A stretch of DNA of 64,000 bases from Verrucomicrobiota bacterium (lineage in GTDB: Bacteria; Verrucomicrobiota; Verrucomicrobiia; Opitutales; Opitutaceae): the NCBI GenBank assembly GCA_023399155.1, contig JAEWQP010000002.1, positions 1 through 64,000 on the forward strand, in the 5' to 3' direction. Under the pieces are notes generated by a model. It saw only the letters and a program-made list of their open reading frames with translations, was not told where the DNA came from and did not search any database. How positions within the stretch are numbered: position 1 is the first letter of the stretch; each line of letters begins with the position of its first letter. Of the stretch, positions 18,169 through 26,673 are shown piece by piece. Both the position numbers and the translations under genes were made by a program.

Positions 18169-20505
18169 TTAGGCGTTCGCGATCCGGAATTGCACCGAGC
18201 GCACTGAGCCGTCGAAGCTCAGGACCACGCCGGCTGCATCGGGTGCGGCGTTGGCCGCGCCGCGGATGGCGTCCACCGCCGCGATGCCGTGGAGTTGCAC
18301 GCGCAGCTGCGCGTTGGAAGGCGCGTCGATCCCGATGTCCACATCCAGCCCGCTGCGACGCAACGTCACGCGGGCTCCGCGCTCGCTGCCCGTCGTTGGC
18401 ACGAGGCATGAGGCCACGCCACCGTCGCGCAGCGCGTACATGTGCAGCGTCGTGCCGTCGAGATAGTCGTAGTCCGGGCGGTCCTCGCGCGTGCCGACGG
18501 CCACGATCGAGTTCTCGCGCACGAAGAGCGGCAGGCTCAGGAAATCGTGCCGCGTGCGGTACCACCGTCCGCCGGCGACAATCTCGTCCGTCAGAAAGTT
18601 GGTCCAGCGCCCGGCCGGCAGGTAGTAGTCGACCCAGCCGTCCTCGGAAAACACCGGTGCGACCAGAAGCGAGGGCCCGAGGTAGTACTGGCGATCCAGT
18701 GTGTCGCAGGCGGGGTCGTCCGGGTGCTCAAGCACCATCGCCCGCATCATGGGGATGCCCTCGCGGTGAGCCTCCACCGCGGCGCCGAAGAGGTAGGGCA
18801 TGAGCCGGCATTTCAGTTTCGTGAACGTGCGCAGGACGTCGCACGCCTCGTTGTCGTAGTTCCACGGTACACGATACGAGGTGCTGCCGTGCAGCCTGCT
18901 GTGCGACGACATGAGGCCGAACGCGAGCCAGCGCTTGTAGACGGCGGCGGGCGGCAGGCCCTCGAAGCCTCCGATGTCGTGACTCCAGAATCCGAAGCCG
19001 CACAGGCTGAGCGACAGCCCGCCGCGCAGGCTCTCGGCCATCGATTCGAAGGTGGAGTGGCAGTCGCCGCCCCAGTGCACGGGAAACTTCTGCCCGCCGA
19101 CCGTGGCCGAGCGCGCGAAGACCACGGCCTCGCCGCGGCCGATGGCCCGCTCGAGCACGCCGAACACCACCTCGTTGTAGAGCACGGAGTAGTGGTTGTG
19201 CATCCTGTCGGGATCCGAGCCATCGTGCCAGGCCACGTCGGTGGGGATGCGCTCGCCGAAGTCGGTCTTGAAGCAGTCGACGCCGATCTCGACGAGTTGA
19301 CGCAGATGCTCGGCAAACCAGCGACGCGCATCCGGGTTGGTGAAGTCCACGATGCCCATGCCCGGCTGCCACTGGTCGGTTTGCCAGACGTCGCCATTCG
19401 GCTTCCTCAGGAGAAACCCGCCGCTGCGGCCTTCCTCGAAGAGGCGGGAGTGCTGCGCGATGTAGGGGTTGATCCAGACGCAGATCTTCAGGCCGCGTTT
19501 GTGCAGGCGGCGCAGCATGCCGACCGGGTCAGGAAAGGTCTTCGGGTCCCATTCGAAACTGCACCAGTCGAACGCCCGCATCCAGAAGCAGTCGAAGTGA
19601 AACACGTGGAGCGGCAGGTCACGCTCCTTCATCCCGTCGATGAAGCTCGTCACCGTCGCCTCGTCGTAGCTGGTGGTGAACGAAGTCGTGAGCCACAGGC
19701 CGAACGACCACGCCGGCGGCAGCGCCGGCCGGCCCGTGAGTGCGGTGAGCTTGCGCAACACGTCCTTCGGCGTCGGGCCGTGGATGACGAAATACTCGAG
19801 CCGCTCGCCGGGAACGCTGAACTGCACGCGCGAGACCTTCTCGGTCGCGACCTCGAAGGAGACGGCGCCCAGGTCGTTGACGAGCACGCCGTAGCCGCGG
19901 TTGGTGAGGTAGAACGGGACGGCCTTGTAGGCCTGGTCGCTACCCGTGCCGCCGTCCTTGTTCCAATTCTCGATCACCTGGCCGTTCTTGGTGAACGCCG
20001 TGAAGCGCTCGCCCAGGCCGTAGACCTGCTCGCCGACGCCGAGCTGAAGCTGCTCGTGCACGAACGTGCCGCGGCCCGCCTGCTGGATATAGCCCATGCC
20101 GCGAAAGCCGCTCCTGGTCAGTGGACGGCCGTCGCCCAGAAACGAAATCTCCCAAGTCTCCCCCCGCGCGACGCGGGCCTCGAGCGGACCCGCGCGCAGC
20201 GAACCGTAGGTTTCCTCGAGGCGCACGTCGGGCTTGTAGCCCGGGACGCTCTGGATCGAAACCGCGGGACCGGCCTCGGCCGCCCCGGCGAAATGCTCGA
20301 GGCGCACCTTGATCACGCCCTCCATCGGCGAACTCAGCGTGACCGTGAGCATCGGCCCCTGAAGCGTGTCGCCGCGATGGCGGATCGGCCGCGTGGGCGC
20401 GCTCACCACGAGCGAGCCCTCCTGCTCGGCCAGGTAATAGGCTTCCGCCGGATGGTGTGCCTGCACACCGGGCTGAAGCATCCAGTTGCCGTCCGTGAAT
20501 TTCAT
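18169..20505 (-). CDS. yicI: GH31 glycoside hydrolase, alpha-xylosidase (YicI-like)
   Basis: The protein is 778 residues, close to E. coli YicI (772). GH31 retaining hydrolases cleave terminal alpha-linked sugars; YicI-type enzymes release alpha-xylose from xyloglucan-type oligosaccharides. The nucleophile motif FKTDFGERIP sits at about residue 415 and the acid/base motif PVHWGGDC at about 480, matching YicI spacing (Asp416 and Asp482). Other family marks are SFGLWLTTSFTTSYDEATV and HFDCFWMRAFDW. There is no signal peptide, so it is probably cytoplasmic and acts on imported oligosaccharides. I start it at MKFTDGNWML; the 41 open codons upstream run through the operator palindrome and are not convincing. 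It lies downstream of the TRAP genes and upstream of lacI. Confidence 0.92.
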   Translation of the reverse strand: MKFTDGNWMLQPGVQAHHPAEAYYLAEQEGSLVVSAPTRPIRHRGDTLQGPMLTVTLSSPMEGVIKVRLEHFAGAAEAGPAVSIQSVPGYKPDVRLEETYGSLRAGPLEARVARGETWEISFLGDGRPLTRSGFRGMGYIQQAGRGTFVHEQLQLGVGEQVYGLGERFTAFTKNGQVIENWNKDGGTGSDQAYKAVPFYLTNRGYGVLVNDLGAVSFEVATEKVSRVQFSVPGERLEYFVIHGPTPKDVLRKLTALTGRPALPPAWSFGLWLTTSFTTSYDEATVTSFIDGMKERDLPLHVFHFDCFWMRAFDWCSFEWDPKTFPDPVGMLRRLHKRGLKICVWINPYIAQHSRLFEEGRSGGFLLRKPNGDVWQTDQWQPGMGIVDFTNPDARRWFAEHLRQLVEIGVDCFKTDFGERIPTDVAWHDGSDPDRMHNHYSVLYNEVVFGVLERAIGRGEAVVFARSATVGGQKFPVHWGGDCHSTFESMAESLRGGLSLSLCGFGFWSHDIGGFEGLPPAAVYKRWLAFGLMSSHSRLHGSTSYRVPWNYDNEACDVLRTFTKLKCRLMPYLFGAAVEAHREGIPMMRAMVLEHPDDPACDTLDRQYYLGPSLLVAPVFSEDGWVDYYLPAGRWTNFLTDEIVAGGRWYRTRHDFLSLPLFVRENSIVAVGTREDRPDYDYLDGTTLHMYALRDGGVASCLVPTTGSERGARVTLRRSGLDVDIGIDAPSNAQLRVQLHGIAAVDAIRGAANAAPDAAGVVLSFDGSVRSVQFRIANA

Positions 20506-20530
20506 CGTCGAGGCGAGGGTTTTGTGTGGG

Positions 20531-20546
20531 GATTTATCGATAAATC
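20531..20546. promoter_or_regulatory. Perfect palindrome, candidate LacI-family operator
   Basis: The 16 bases GATTTATCGATAAATC are a perfect palindrome with a central CG and AT-rich arms, standing out in GC-rich surroundings. The site lies 25 bp upstream of the GH31 start codon and downstream of the dctQM stop. LacI-family operators commonly have this size and central CG, and a LacI-type gene is two genes away. Binding is inferred, not shown. Confidence 0.6.
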
Positions 20547-20628
20547 GGGGGTGCCTGTACTGACCAGCACAAAATGGGTTCGTGCCGTCAACCTGGCGCC
20601 GGGCGGCGCGGGCGGTGGGGTGCTGCAT

Positions 20629-22512
20629 TCAGAATCCAAGCCAGCGGGGTAGCGCGAGCGAGAGATCCGACCAGAAGGTGATGAGGACAACTGCGGCCAA
20701 CTGAAGCCAGAAATACGGCAGTGACGCACGCAGCACTTCGCTCATCGGCCGCCTGAAGCGCAGCGACGAAAGGAAAAGGTTCATACCCACCGGAGGCGTA
20801 AGGAATCCCAGCCCGAGGTTGGCGAGGAAGAGAATGCCCAAGTGAACCGGATCGATGCCGAAGAGCGCGCCCAGCGGCGCCACCAGCGGCACGACGACGA
20901 TGATGGCCGAGAAGACGTCCATCAGGCAGCCGACCAGCAGGAGCACGAGGATGAGCAGGAGCAGGAACACCGTGCGCGAGGTGACGTGCGCCTGGACGAA
21001 GTCAACGAGCAGCGTCGGCACCTCCGCCTCGATGAGGTAGTTGGTCAGCATCTGGGCGACGCCGAGGATGAGCAGCACGCCGCCGATCAGCAGCCCGCAT
21101 TCGCGCAGCACCCGCGGCACGGCGCGCCAGCGCAGGTCACCGTAGGCGATCGTCTCGATCAGGAGCGCATACAGTGCGGTCAACGCCGCCGCTTCGACGG
21201 GTGTGGCCAGCCCGCTGAAGATGCCGCCGAGGCTCACGACCGGAACGAGCAGTTCCCACTTTGCATCCCAGGCCGCGCCTGCGAGTTCGCGCCCGGTGAA
21301 GTGCCAGCCATCGCCCTGCATGGTCGCCGGCGGACGCCGCCAGGCCGCCCAGGCGGTGCAGACCAGTGCGAGCAGCAGTCCCGGCCCCACGCCGGCGAGA
21401 AACATCTCGGGCAGGTCGATGGCGTCAAACCCCGGTTGCGACCGGCCGGCCTGGTTGGCAACGATGACGTAGAGGATGAGCGGCAGGCACGGCGCGAAGA
21501 GCAGGCCGATGGATCCCGATCCCGTGAGCAGGCCGATCGAGGCCCGCTCGGAGTAGCGCGCCTGCATCAGGAAAGGCACGAGCAGCCCGCCGAGGGCGAG
21601 GATCGTCACGCCCGACGCTCCCGTGAGCGAGGTGAAGAACGCGCAGGTCGCGACGGTGACGACGGCGGGACCGGCCCGCAGGTCGCCCACCACCGCACGA
21701 AGCAGACGGATCATCCGCCGCGAGGTGCCGCCCTCCGAGAGAAAATACCCCGCGAGCGTGAACAACGGGAGCGCCGGAATCGTCGGGTTGGTCGTCAGGC
21801 TGTAATGCGAGATCGGCAGCGAGTCGATGGGTGAACCCCAGCCCCAGACGAGAAACACCGCGCATCCCCCGAGGAGCACGAAGATCGGGGCGCCGAGCAC
21901 GACGGCGACGCCCAGCAGACCGAGCAGCACCAGGGGAATCCGCCAGGTCTCGATCTCGACCATCAGGACGACAGCGACGAGCGCTGCGGCGAGCATCGCT
22001 GCAGCCGCGCGGACTTTCCACGACGGCGACGCATGGCGGATCAACCGCAGCGCCACGATCACGAACCCGGCCACCAGCGCCAGTTCCGGCACCCACACCG
22101 GGATGTCGTAGGCGATACGCATGCCGCCTGCCTTTTCCGCGAGGAGAAACCGCCACGACGCCCAGCCCAGGATCAGGCTCACGCCGGCGGACATGCCCGA
22201 TTGCAGGATCTGGAAAAGCGCGCCAAGAGGCGCGCGCGCGCCCGCAAACCCCTGGGTGATGGTCAGCAGGCGTCCCTGCCGCGCCGCGATGGCGCCGCCC
22301 GCCATGCTGAGAAACAGGGTGAGCTGCTGCGTGATCGCCCCACCGCCGGCGAGCGCGGTGTCGAACTGCCGGAGCACCATCCCGATGAGCGGAAGAAAGA
22401 GGATGCCACCCAGGGCGAGGCCCACCAGGAGGTCCTCGAGCGCGTGCACCGCGCGCCAGGGCAGGGAGGGCTGGCCCGCTGTGCCGGCGGACTCGGGGGC
22501 GACGTCGTCCAC
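20629..22512 (-). CDS. TRAP transporter permease, fused small and large subunits (DctQM)
   Basis: The 627-residue protein begins with GTG. Residues 1 to about 185 are a DctQ-type small permease with four membrane helices (HALEDLLVGLALGGILFLPL at the start). The rest is a DctM-type large permease of about 12 helices with the conserved GWGSPIDSLPISHYSL, TIPALPLFTLAGYFLSEGG and FLTPPVGMNLFLSSLRF segments. TRAP transporters import organic acids using an ion gradient and a periplasmic binding protein. Here that protein is encoded 19 bp upstream (dctP), and a TatT-like component lies before that. Next to a KDPG aldolase gene, a sugar acid such as a hexuronate is the best substrate guess. Confidence 0.93.
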   Translation of the reverse strand: MDDVAPESAGTAGQPSLPWRAVHALEDLLVGLALGGILFLPLIGMVLRQFDTALAGGGAITQQLTLFLSMAGGAIAARQGRLLTITQGFAGARAPLGALFQILQSGMSAGVSLILGWASWRFLLAEKAGGMRIAYDIPVWVPELALVAGFVIVALRLIRHASPSWKVRAAAAMLAAALVAVVLMVEIETWRIPLVLLGLLGVAVVLGAPIFVLLGGCAVFLVWGWGSPIDSLPISHYSLTTNPTIPALPLFTLAGYFLSEGGTSRRMIRLLRAVVGDLRAGPAVVTVATCAFFTSLTGASGVTILALGGLLVPFLMQARYSERASIGLLTGSGSIGLLFAPCLPLILYVIVANQAGRSQPGFDAIDLPEMFLAGVGPGLLLALVCTAWAAWRRPPATMQGDGWHFTGRELAGAAWDAKWELLVPVVSLGGIFSGLATPVEAAALTALYALLIETIAYGDLRWRAVPRVLRECGLLIGGVLLILGVAQMLTNYLIEAEVPTLLVDFVQAHVTSRTVFLLLLILVLLLVGCLMDVFSAIIVVVPLVAPLGALFGIDPVHLGILFLANLGLGFLTPPVGMNLFLSSLRFRRPMSEVLRASLPYFWLQLAAVVLITFWSDLSLALPRWLGF

Positions 22513-22531
22513 GCGTGGCGTCTCCCGCGTA

Positions 22532-23554
22532 TCAGCGGTTTCGGTACTCCTTGATCAGGCCCATGATCTCGTCCCAGGCCTCCGCGGGCACGATGGTGCC
22601 GCGCGTCTTGGGAAGAATCGACTCGGCGAAGTCGCGCCATTCCTGCGCGTTGGGTCCATCGATGCGATGCACGGCCAGGGCCTGCTCGCGCATGGCCGCG
22701 ACCGAGTCCTCCATCTCCTTGCGCGCAGCCACCTGGATCTTGGCGCAGGCCTCGGCCCCGGAGGTGCGCAGCACCTCCTGCTGGGCCGGTGAGAGCCCGT
22801 CCCATGCCGACTTGGTCAGGACCAGGCCCCCGACGAGCGGCGACCAGTTGATCTCGAGCATGTGCGGCGCCGAGCGGTGGAACTGGCTCGCGAGCGCGTA
22901 GAACGGCGGCGCGGTGACCGCCGAGATCTGCCCGGTCTGGAGACTCAGCAGAATGTCGGTCGGCTCCAGCGGCACGGGCGTCATGCCGAAGGAGCGGGCG
23001 ATCTCGCCCGAGGCCGGGCTCGAGGCCAGGACGAAGACCTTCTCGCCCTTGAACCGGTCCGGGGCTTCGAGTGCATTTTTCGAGAAAACCTGCACCCAGC
23101 CGGAATCGAACCAGCCGAGCACGATGAACCCCTTCTGCGCCAGCGCCTTCTCGTAGGCGGGGGCGAGCCGCTGCCGCACCCACTCCGCCTCCTCGAGCGA
23201 ACGAAATGCCATCGGCATGTTCTGCAGGCCTGCGACCGCGAACTCGATGTCAGAGATTCCGGATACGGTGAGCAGTCCGGCCTGGAGCTGGCCCGTGCGC
23301 ATGCGCCGGACCATGTCCGACTCGCCGCCCATGCGGCCGTCCGGGAAGATGGTGAGCGCGACGCCGCCGGGCGCCGCCTTCCACTTGGCCGCCATTTCCT
23401 GCAGCGTGATGTGGAACGACGTGCCTGAGGGCGCGAGGGTGGCGAGCTTGAGCCGCACGGGGCGGGCCTCGGCGGACGGCCCGAGTGCCGTGAGAGCGAG
23501 GACGACGGCGAGGGTTGTGCGAACCAGGGCGGATAGGGACGGAAAAGGGATCAT
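22532..23554 (-). CDS. TRAP transporter substrate-binding protein (DctP)
   Basis: This is a 340-residue periplasmic solute receptor. A signal peptide covers about residues 1-30 (LVRTTLAVVLALTALGPSAEA). The mature protein begins with RLKLATLAPSGTSFHITLQE, typical of DctP proteins. Other family features are FPDGRMGGESDMVRRMRTGQ and LLSLQTGQISAVTAPPFYAL. It would deliver its ligand to the DctQM permease encoded immediately downstream. It follows the tatT gene by about 50 bp on the same strand. Ligand identity is inferred only from context (eda, GH31). Confidence 0.92.
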   Translation of the reverse strand: MIPFPSLSALVRTTLAVVLALTALGPSAEARPVRLKLATLAPSGTSFHITLQEMAAKWKAAPGGVALTIFPDGRMGGESDMVRRMRTGQLQAGLLTVSGISDIEFAVAGLQNMPMAFRSLEEAEWVRQRLAPAYEKALAQKGFIVLGWFDSGWVQVFSKNALEAPDRFKGEKVFVLASSPASGEIARSFGMTPVPLEPTDILLSLQTGQISAVTAPPFYALASQFHRSAPHMLEINWSPLVGGLVLTKSAWDGLSPAQQEVLRTSGAEACAKIQVAARKEMEDSVAAMREQALAVHRIDGPNAQEWRDFAESILPKTRGTIVPAEAWDEIMGLIKEYRNR

Positions 23555-23602
23555 GGCGGGCAGTGTGATCGGGACGGCGTGAGCGGTGGACTCGACGGCC
23601 GG

Positions 23603-24553
23603 CTATTCCAGGAAGAGTTCGTCGATGCGGCTGAGCAGCCAACGGGCGCGCTGCTGCATGACGACGTTGGCGAGGCGGTTCTTCGGCGTCTTGGCGGGGT
23701 CGATGGCGAGCGCCCGTTCCAGCAGGCGCACGAACTCGGCGCGATTTTGTTGCTGCACGCTGATGGACTCCGCAAGGGTGACGAACGGCCCGGCGCGCTG
23801 GCCGCCGGTATCGGCGACGATCCGATCGAACAGGGCGCGGGCGCGCTGCACCGCCGCGGCTCCGCCACCGGGCCGGGCCAGTTCGTAGACCATCAGGAGT
23901 TCGTGCAAGGTGCCGTCGCCCCAACCCGGATCCAGGGCGACCGCGCGTTCCACCAGTGCGGCAAACTGATCCTGGCGCGCCACGAGGGCGGGGTCGGTCT
24001 TGCCAAGCGAAATCGCGCTGCCGAGCGAGGCGGCTGCCCAGTACATCAGCGGGACATCAGCTCGAGTCAACGGCGCCACCGACGCCACTGGATCAAGATG
24101 CAGTCGCTCGGCGAATCCCGCATGGCGCACCTCGAGGGCACGCATCGCGTAATCGTGCGCGCGCAGGTAGAAGGCGCGCGCCCGGCCGCGCTCGTGCTGC
24201 GCCCGGGCGAAGTCCTCCGCCTCGATGAAGTCCGCCGGCTGTTGCACCCACACGAACCCGTACTGGGTGAAACCCGCGGCTGCGGCTTCGAGGAGCTCGA
24301 CGTTGTCCGGCTGCTCCCAGAGCAGTGTCTCGATGAGCTTGAGGCTGAACGGCACGGCCTGCCCGGCAAATTCCGGGTCGCTTTCGGCCGCAAAGGCTCC
24401 CCCCGCGCCGGAGGCGAGGGCAGAGCCCATCTCCCGGATCGCGTATTGCCGGACCGAACAGCCGCCCAGCAGGCTCGCCGCCGCGAATCCTGCGGCGATG
24501 TGCCAGGCGAGCCACCGCGCGCGCCTGGGATCCTGGTGGCGCGGTCCCATCAT
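23603..24553 (-). CDS. TRAP-associated TPR protein TatT
   Basis: The 316-residue protein has a signal sequence ending in a lipobox-like AASLLGGCSVRQY, so it is probably a lipoprotein. It is then almost entirely helical with TPR-like repeats (DNVELLEAAAAGFTQYGFVW, RALAIDPAKTPKNRLANVV). TatT proteins form a complex with certain TRAP binding proteins, as described in Treponema, and occur beside them in a subset of TRAP operons. Its first ATG overlaps the eda stop as TGATG; a second ATG is the next codon. Lying between eda and dctP, it is part of the same transcription unit. Confidence 0.85.
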   Translation of the reverse strand: MMGPRHQDPRRARWLAWHIAAGFAAASLLGGCSVRQYAIREMGSALASGAGGAFAAESDPEFAGQAVPFSLKLIETLLWEQPDNVELLEAAAAGFTQYGFVWVQQPADFIEAEDFARAQHERGRARAFYLRAHDYAMRALEVRHAGFAERLHLDPVASVAPLTRADVPLMYWAAASLGSAISLGKTDPALVARQDQFAALVERAVALDPGWGDGTLHELLMVYELARPGGGAAAVQRARALFDRIVADTGGQRAGPFVTLAESISVQQQNRAEFVRLLERALAIDPAKTPKNRLANVVMQQRARWLLSRIDELFLE

Positions 24554-25194
24554 CAGGATTTCGCCGCGGCGACCGCTTTGACGAAGGCTTGCGCCCGCGC
24601 GGTGATCGTCGGCCAGTCCCTGGCCTTGAGCGCCTTGGCGTCGACCAGCGCGCTGCCCGCGCCCGTGGCCCATGCGCCGGCCTTGAGGAAATCACCGACC
24701 GTCTCCGGGGTCACGCCGCCCGTCGGCACGAGGTCGATCTGCGGCAGCGGCGCCTTGACCGACTTGATGTAGGCCGGCCCGAAAAACTCGGCCGGGAAGA
24801 CCTTCACCGCATCGGCGCCGGCTTCCCATGCCTGGAGGATCTCGGTGGGCGTGAGCGCACCGGCAAAGACCGGCACACCGTAGCGACGGCACAGCGTGAT
24901 CACATCGGGCCGCAGTGCCGGCGTGACGATGAACTTCGCCCCGGCCAGAATGCCGGCACGCGCGGTCTCGCTGTCGAGCACGGTGCCGAGGCCGAAGATG
25001 AACTCGGGCAGCGCGGCGGTGACCTGCTCGATCACCTTGATCGCGCCGGGCGTGGTCATGGTCAGCTCGATGCTGGTGAGCCCGCCTGCGGCGAGCGCCT
25101 TGGCGCAGTCGAGGAGCCCATCGGCGTTGTCCGCGCGAATGATGCCCACGACGCGTTCCGCATGCAGTTTTGAGAGTACCGCTTCTTTCTTCAT
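24553..25194 (-). CDS. eda: 2-keto-3-deoxy-6-phosphogluconate (KDPG) aldolase
   Basis: This 213-residue class I aldolase splits KDPG into pyruvate and glyceraldehyde-3-phosphate, the last step of the Entner-Doudoroff and hexuronate pathways. The family sequence is clear: VVGIIRADNADGLLDCAKAL, GGLTSIELTMTTPGA, FGLGTVLDSETARAGILAGA, and FIVTPAL, whose neighbourhood holds the Schiff-base region. VKVFPAEFFGPAYIKSVKAP and LVPTGGVTPETVGDFLKAGA follow. It is the first gene of the minus-strand block running into tatT, dctP and dctQM, which ties the transporter to sugar-acid catabolism. A hairpin covers its ribosome-binding region (25204-25223). Confidence 0.95.
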   Translation of the reverse strand: MKKEAVLSKLHAERVVGIIRADNADGLLDCAKALAAGGLTSIELTMTTPGAIKVIEQVTAALPEFIFGLGTVLDSETARAGILAGAKFIVTPALRPDVITLCRRYGVPVFAGALTPTEILQAWEAGADAVKVFPAEFFGPAYIKSVKAPLPQIDLVPTGGVTPETVGDFLKAGAWATGAGSALVDAKALKARDWPTITARAQAFVKAVAAAKS

Positions 25195-25203
25195 AGGTCC
25201 GTC

Positions 25204-25223
25204 ACCCTGACGTCCGTCAGGGT
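25204..25223 (-). promoter_or_regulatory. Inverted repeat over the eda ribosome-binding region
   Basis: ACCCTGACG and CGTCAGGGT form perfect 9-bp arms around a 2-bp centre. On the coding (minus) strand the 3' arm contains the AGGGTGA-like Shine-Dalgarno sequence that lies shortly before the eda ATG. As RNA this would be an 8-bp stem with a GGAC loop hiding the ribosome-binding site; as DNA it would be an operator-sized palindrome. A 9-base piece, GACGTCCGT, also occurs just upstream of lacI at about 17688, which may be chance. Confidence 0.5.
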
Positions 25224-25378
25224 CTGTTGACCTGACGCGAGGATTGCAGTCGGGGCAAACCCAAACCTGGGGCGCCGCCACTGTCCGCGGCACCCGTGCG
25301 TCCGGCCAGCGTCATCGGGCGCGGGCTGGCCTCGTGCGTGGGGCCGGCACCGGCTGTATGCGGCGCGGCCAGGCGGTC

Positions 25379-26584
25379 TCAGACCCGCGCGGAAAGTGCA
25401 GACGGCATGAACACCGGCACGCCGAGGCGATTGCCCTCCCGCTGCGCGTGCGCGATGAGCTTGGCCATGAAGCGCTCGTTCATGACCAGCCCGCGCGTGA
25501 CGAGCGGCACGGCGTCGATCTCGGCGGGAGGAAAATCCGCCGCCACGATCTGGCCGGCGGCAAGATCGCGGGGGTCCTTCAGGTGCACCTGGCAGGCGGA
25601 GCGGGCCATGGTGAGCGTGAGAATCGCGCCCTCCACTGTGTAGCTTCGCTGCACGGTATCGTCAGGCAGGGGCAGGGGCTGCTGATCCTGCCGTCGTTCG
25701 ACCGCTCGCGAGAGTCCCGGCGAGAGGATGTCGGCGCCGGCCTCCTGCAGGGCGACGCGGAACGCGGAGGCGATGATCGTATGCACCTCGGCGAGAAACC
25801 GCCGGGCTTCCCGGTCCGACGCCGGGTGCCGGTGCAGCGCCGCGGCGTGCAGCTTGTCCGCTCCGGGCAGGTCGACGTCGAGCAGCAGGTCGAGCCAGCA
25901 TTTCTCGCCGGCGAGCACCATGCCCGCCCAGGCCAGCAGCGACGGGGTGGCCGACGCATGCGCCGACGGTTCGACCGACTGCACTTCTCCGAGGCCGACC
26001 TCGGCCAGGGCGCGCTGCATCAGCGTATCGATTTGTTCAGGACGAAGTTGTGTGGACCCGGCGGCGGCCGGTGCGCGCGGGCGTTGCGGGAGCGCGACCA
26101 GCGGCGTCGGCGCCGGAAGCGTCGCGCGCTGGCGGCCGATGAGCTCGCCCAGCAGGTTGTAGCGCTGCGCCAGCGCCTCGAGTTCGTCGATGTGCTCCTG
26201 CAGTTCGAGTTGCACGCCCAGGGAGCGTTCCGCCACGCGCACGCGCGCGAGCATTTCCAGCGGATTGAACGGCTTGGAAAGGAAATCGTCCGCGCCTGCG
26301 TCGAGTCCTTCGGCGACGGAAGCCTTGTCGTTCTTGGCGCTGAGGAGGATCACATACGGCCGTATCCGGAAGGCCATGTTCCGCAGCCGGGTCACGACAT
26401 CCGGTCCGCTCATTCCCGGCATGACCCAGTCGACGATGGCGATCGAGGGCGGATCGGGGTTCACCATGATCTCGAGGACCGCTTCGCCTGAGTCGACGGC
26501 GACGACGTCGTGGTCGGCCCGCGTCAGGAATGCGGCGACCAGGCGACGGGAGGCCAGGTCATCGTCGGCGACGAGAATCTTCAT
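25379..26584 (-). CDS. Response regulator with unusual C-terminal domain
   Basis: The 401-residue protein starts with a canonical receiver domain, about residues 1-125: MKILVADDDLASRR with the acidic pocket, the phospho-acceptor Asp in IAIVDWVMPGMSG near residue 52, and LLSAKNDKA and DDFLSKPFNP with the conserved Lys. A short helical or coiled region (HIDELEALAQRYNLLGELIG) and a proline-rich linker follow. The C-terminal domain of about 200 residues (EKCWLDLLLDVDLPGADKLH) is not a DNA-binding or GGDEF domain that I recognise. No histidine kinase is adjacent, so it is an orphan regulator whose output I cannot assign. It is separate from the eda operon. Confidence 0.82.
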   Translation of the reverse strand: MKILVADDDLASRRLVAAFLTRADHDVVAVDSGEAVLEIMVNPDPPSIAIVDWVMPGMSGPDVVTRLRNMAFRIRPYVILLSAKNDKASVAEGLDAGADDFLSKPFNPLEMLARVRVAERSLGVQLELQEHIDELEALAQRYNLLGELIGRQRATLPAPTPLVALPQRPRAPAAAGSTQLRPEQIDTLMQRALAEVGLGEVQSVEPSAHASATPSLLAWAGMVLAGEKCWLDLLLDVDLPGADKLHAAALHRHPASDREARRFLAEVHTIIASAFRVALQEAGADILSPGLSRAVERRQDQQPLPLPDDTVQRSYTVEGAILTLTMARSACQVHLKDPRDLAAGQIVAADFPPAEIDAVPLVTRGLVMNERFMAKLIAHAQREGNRLGVPVFMPSALSARV

Positions 26585-26673
26585 GGTGCTGCCGTGCAGC
26601 CTAAGGGTAGGCGGCCCGGCAGATCACGCCCAGAATTCGCGCCGGGCGTTTTCCGCCATCTGCCTCGGTGCCA

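Noticed and set aside
17849..18803. Open frames sharing 'GGFGEPALPGR'-like sequence with a frame at 60985-61169
   Set aside because: The similarity is explained by the dispersed DNA repeat; on the GH31 side the frame runs antisense into a well-supported gene and has no independent support as coding.
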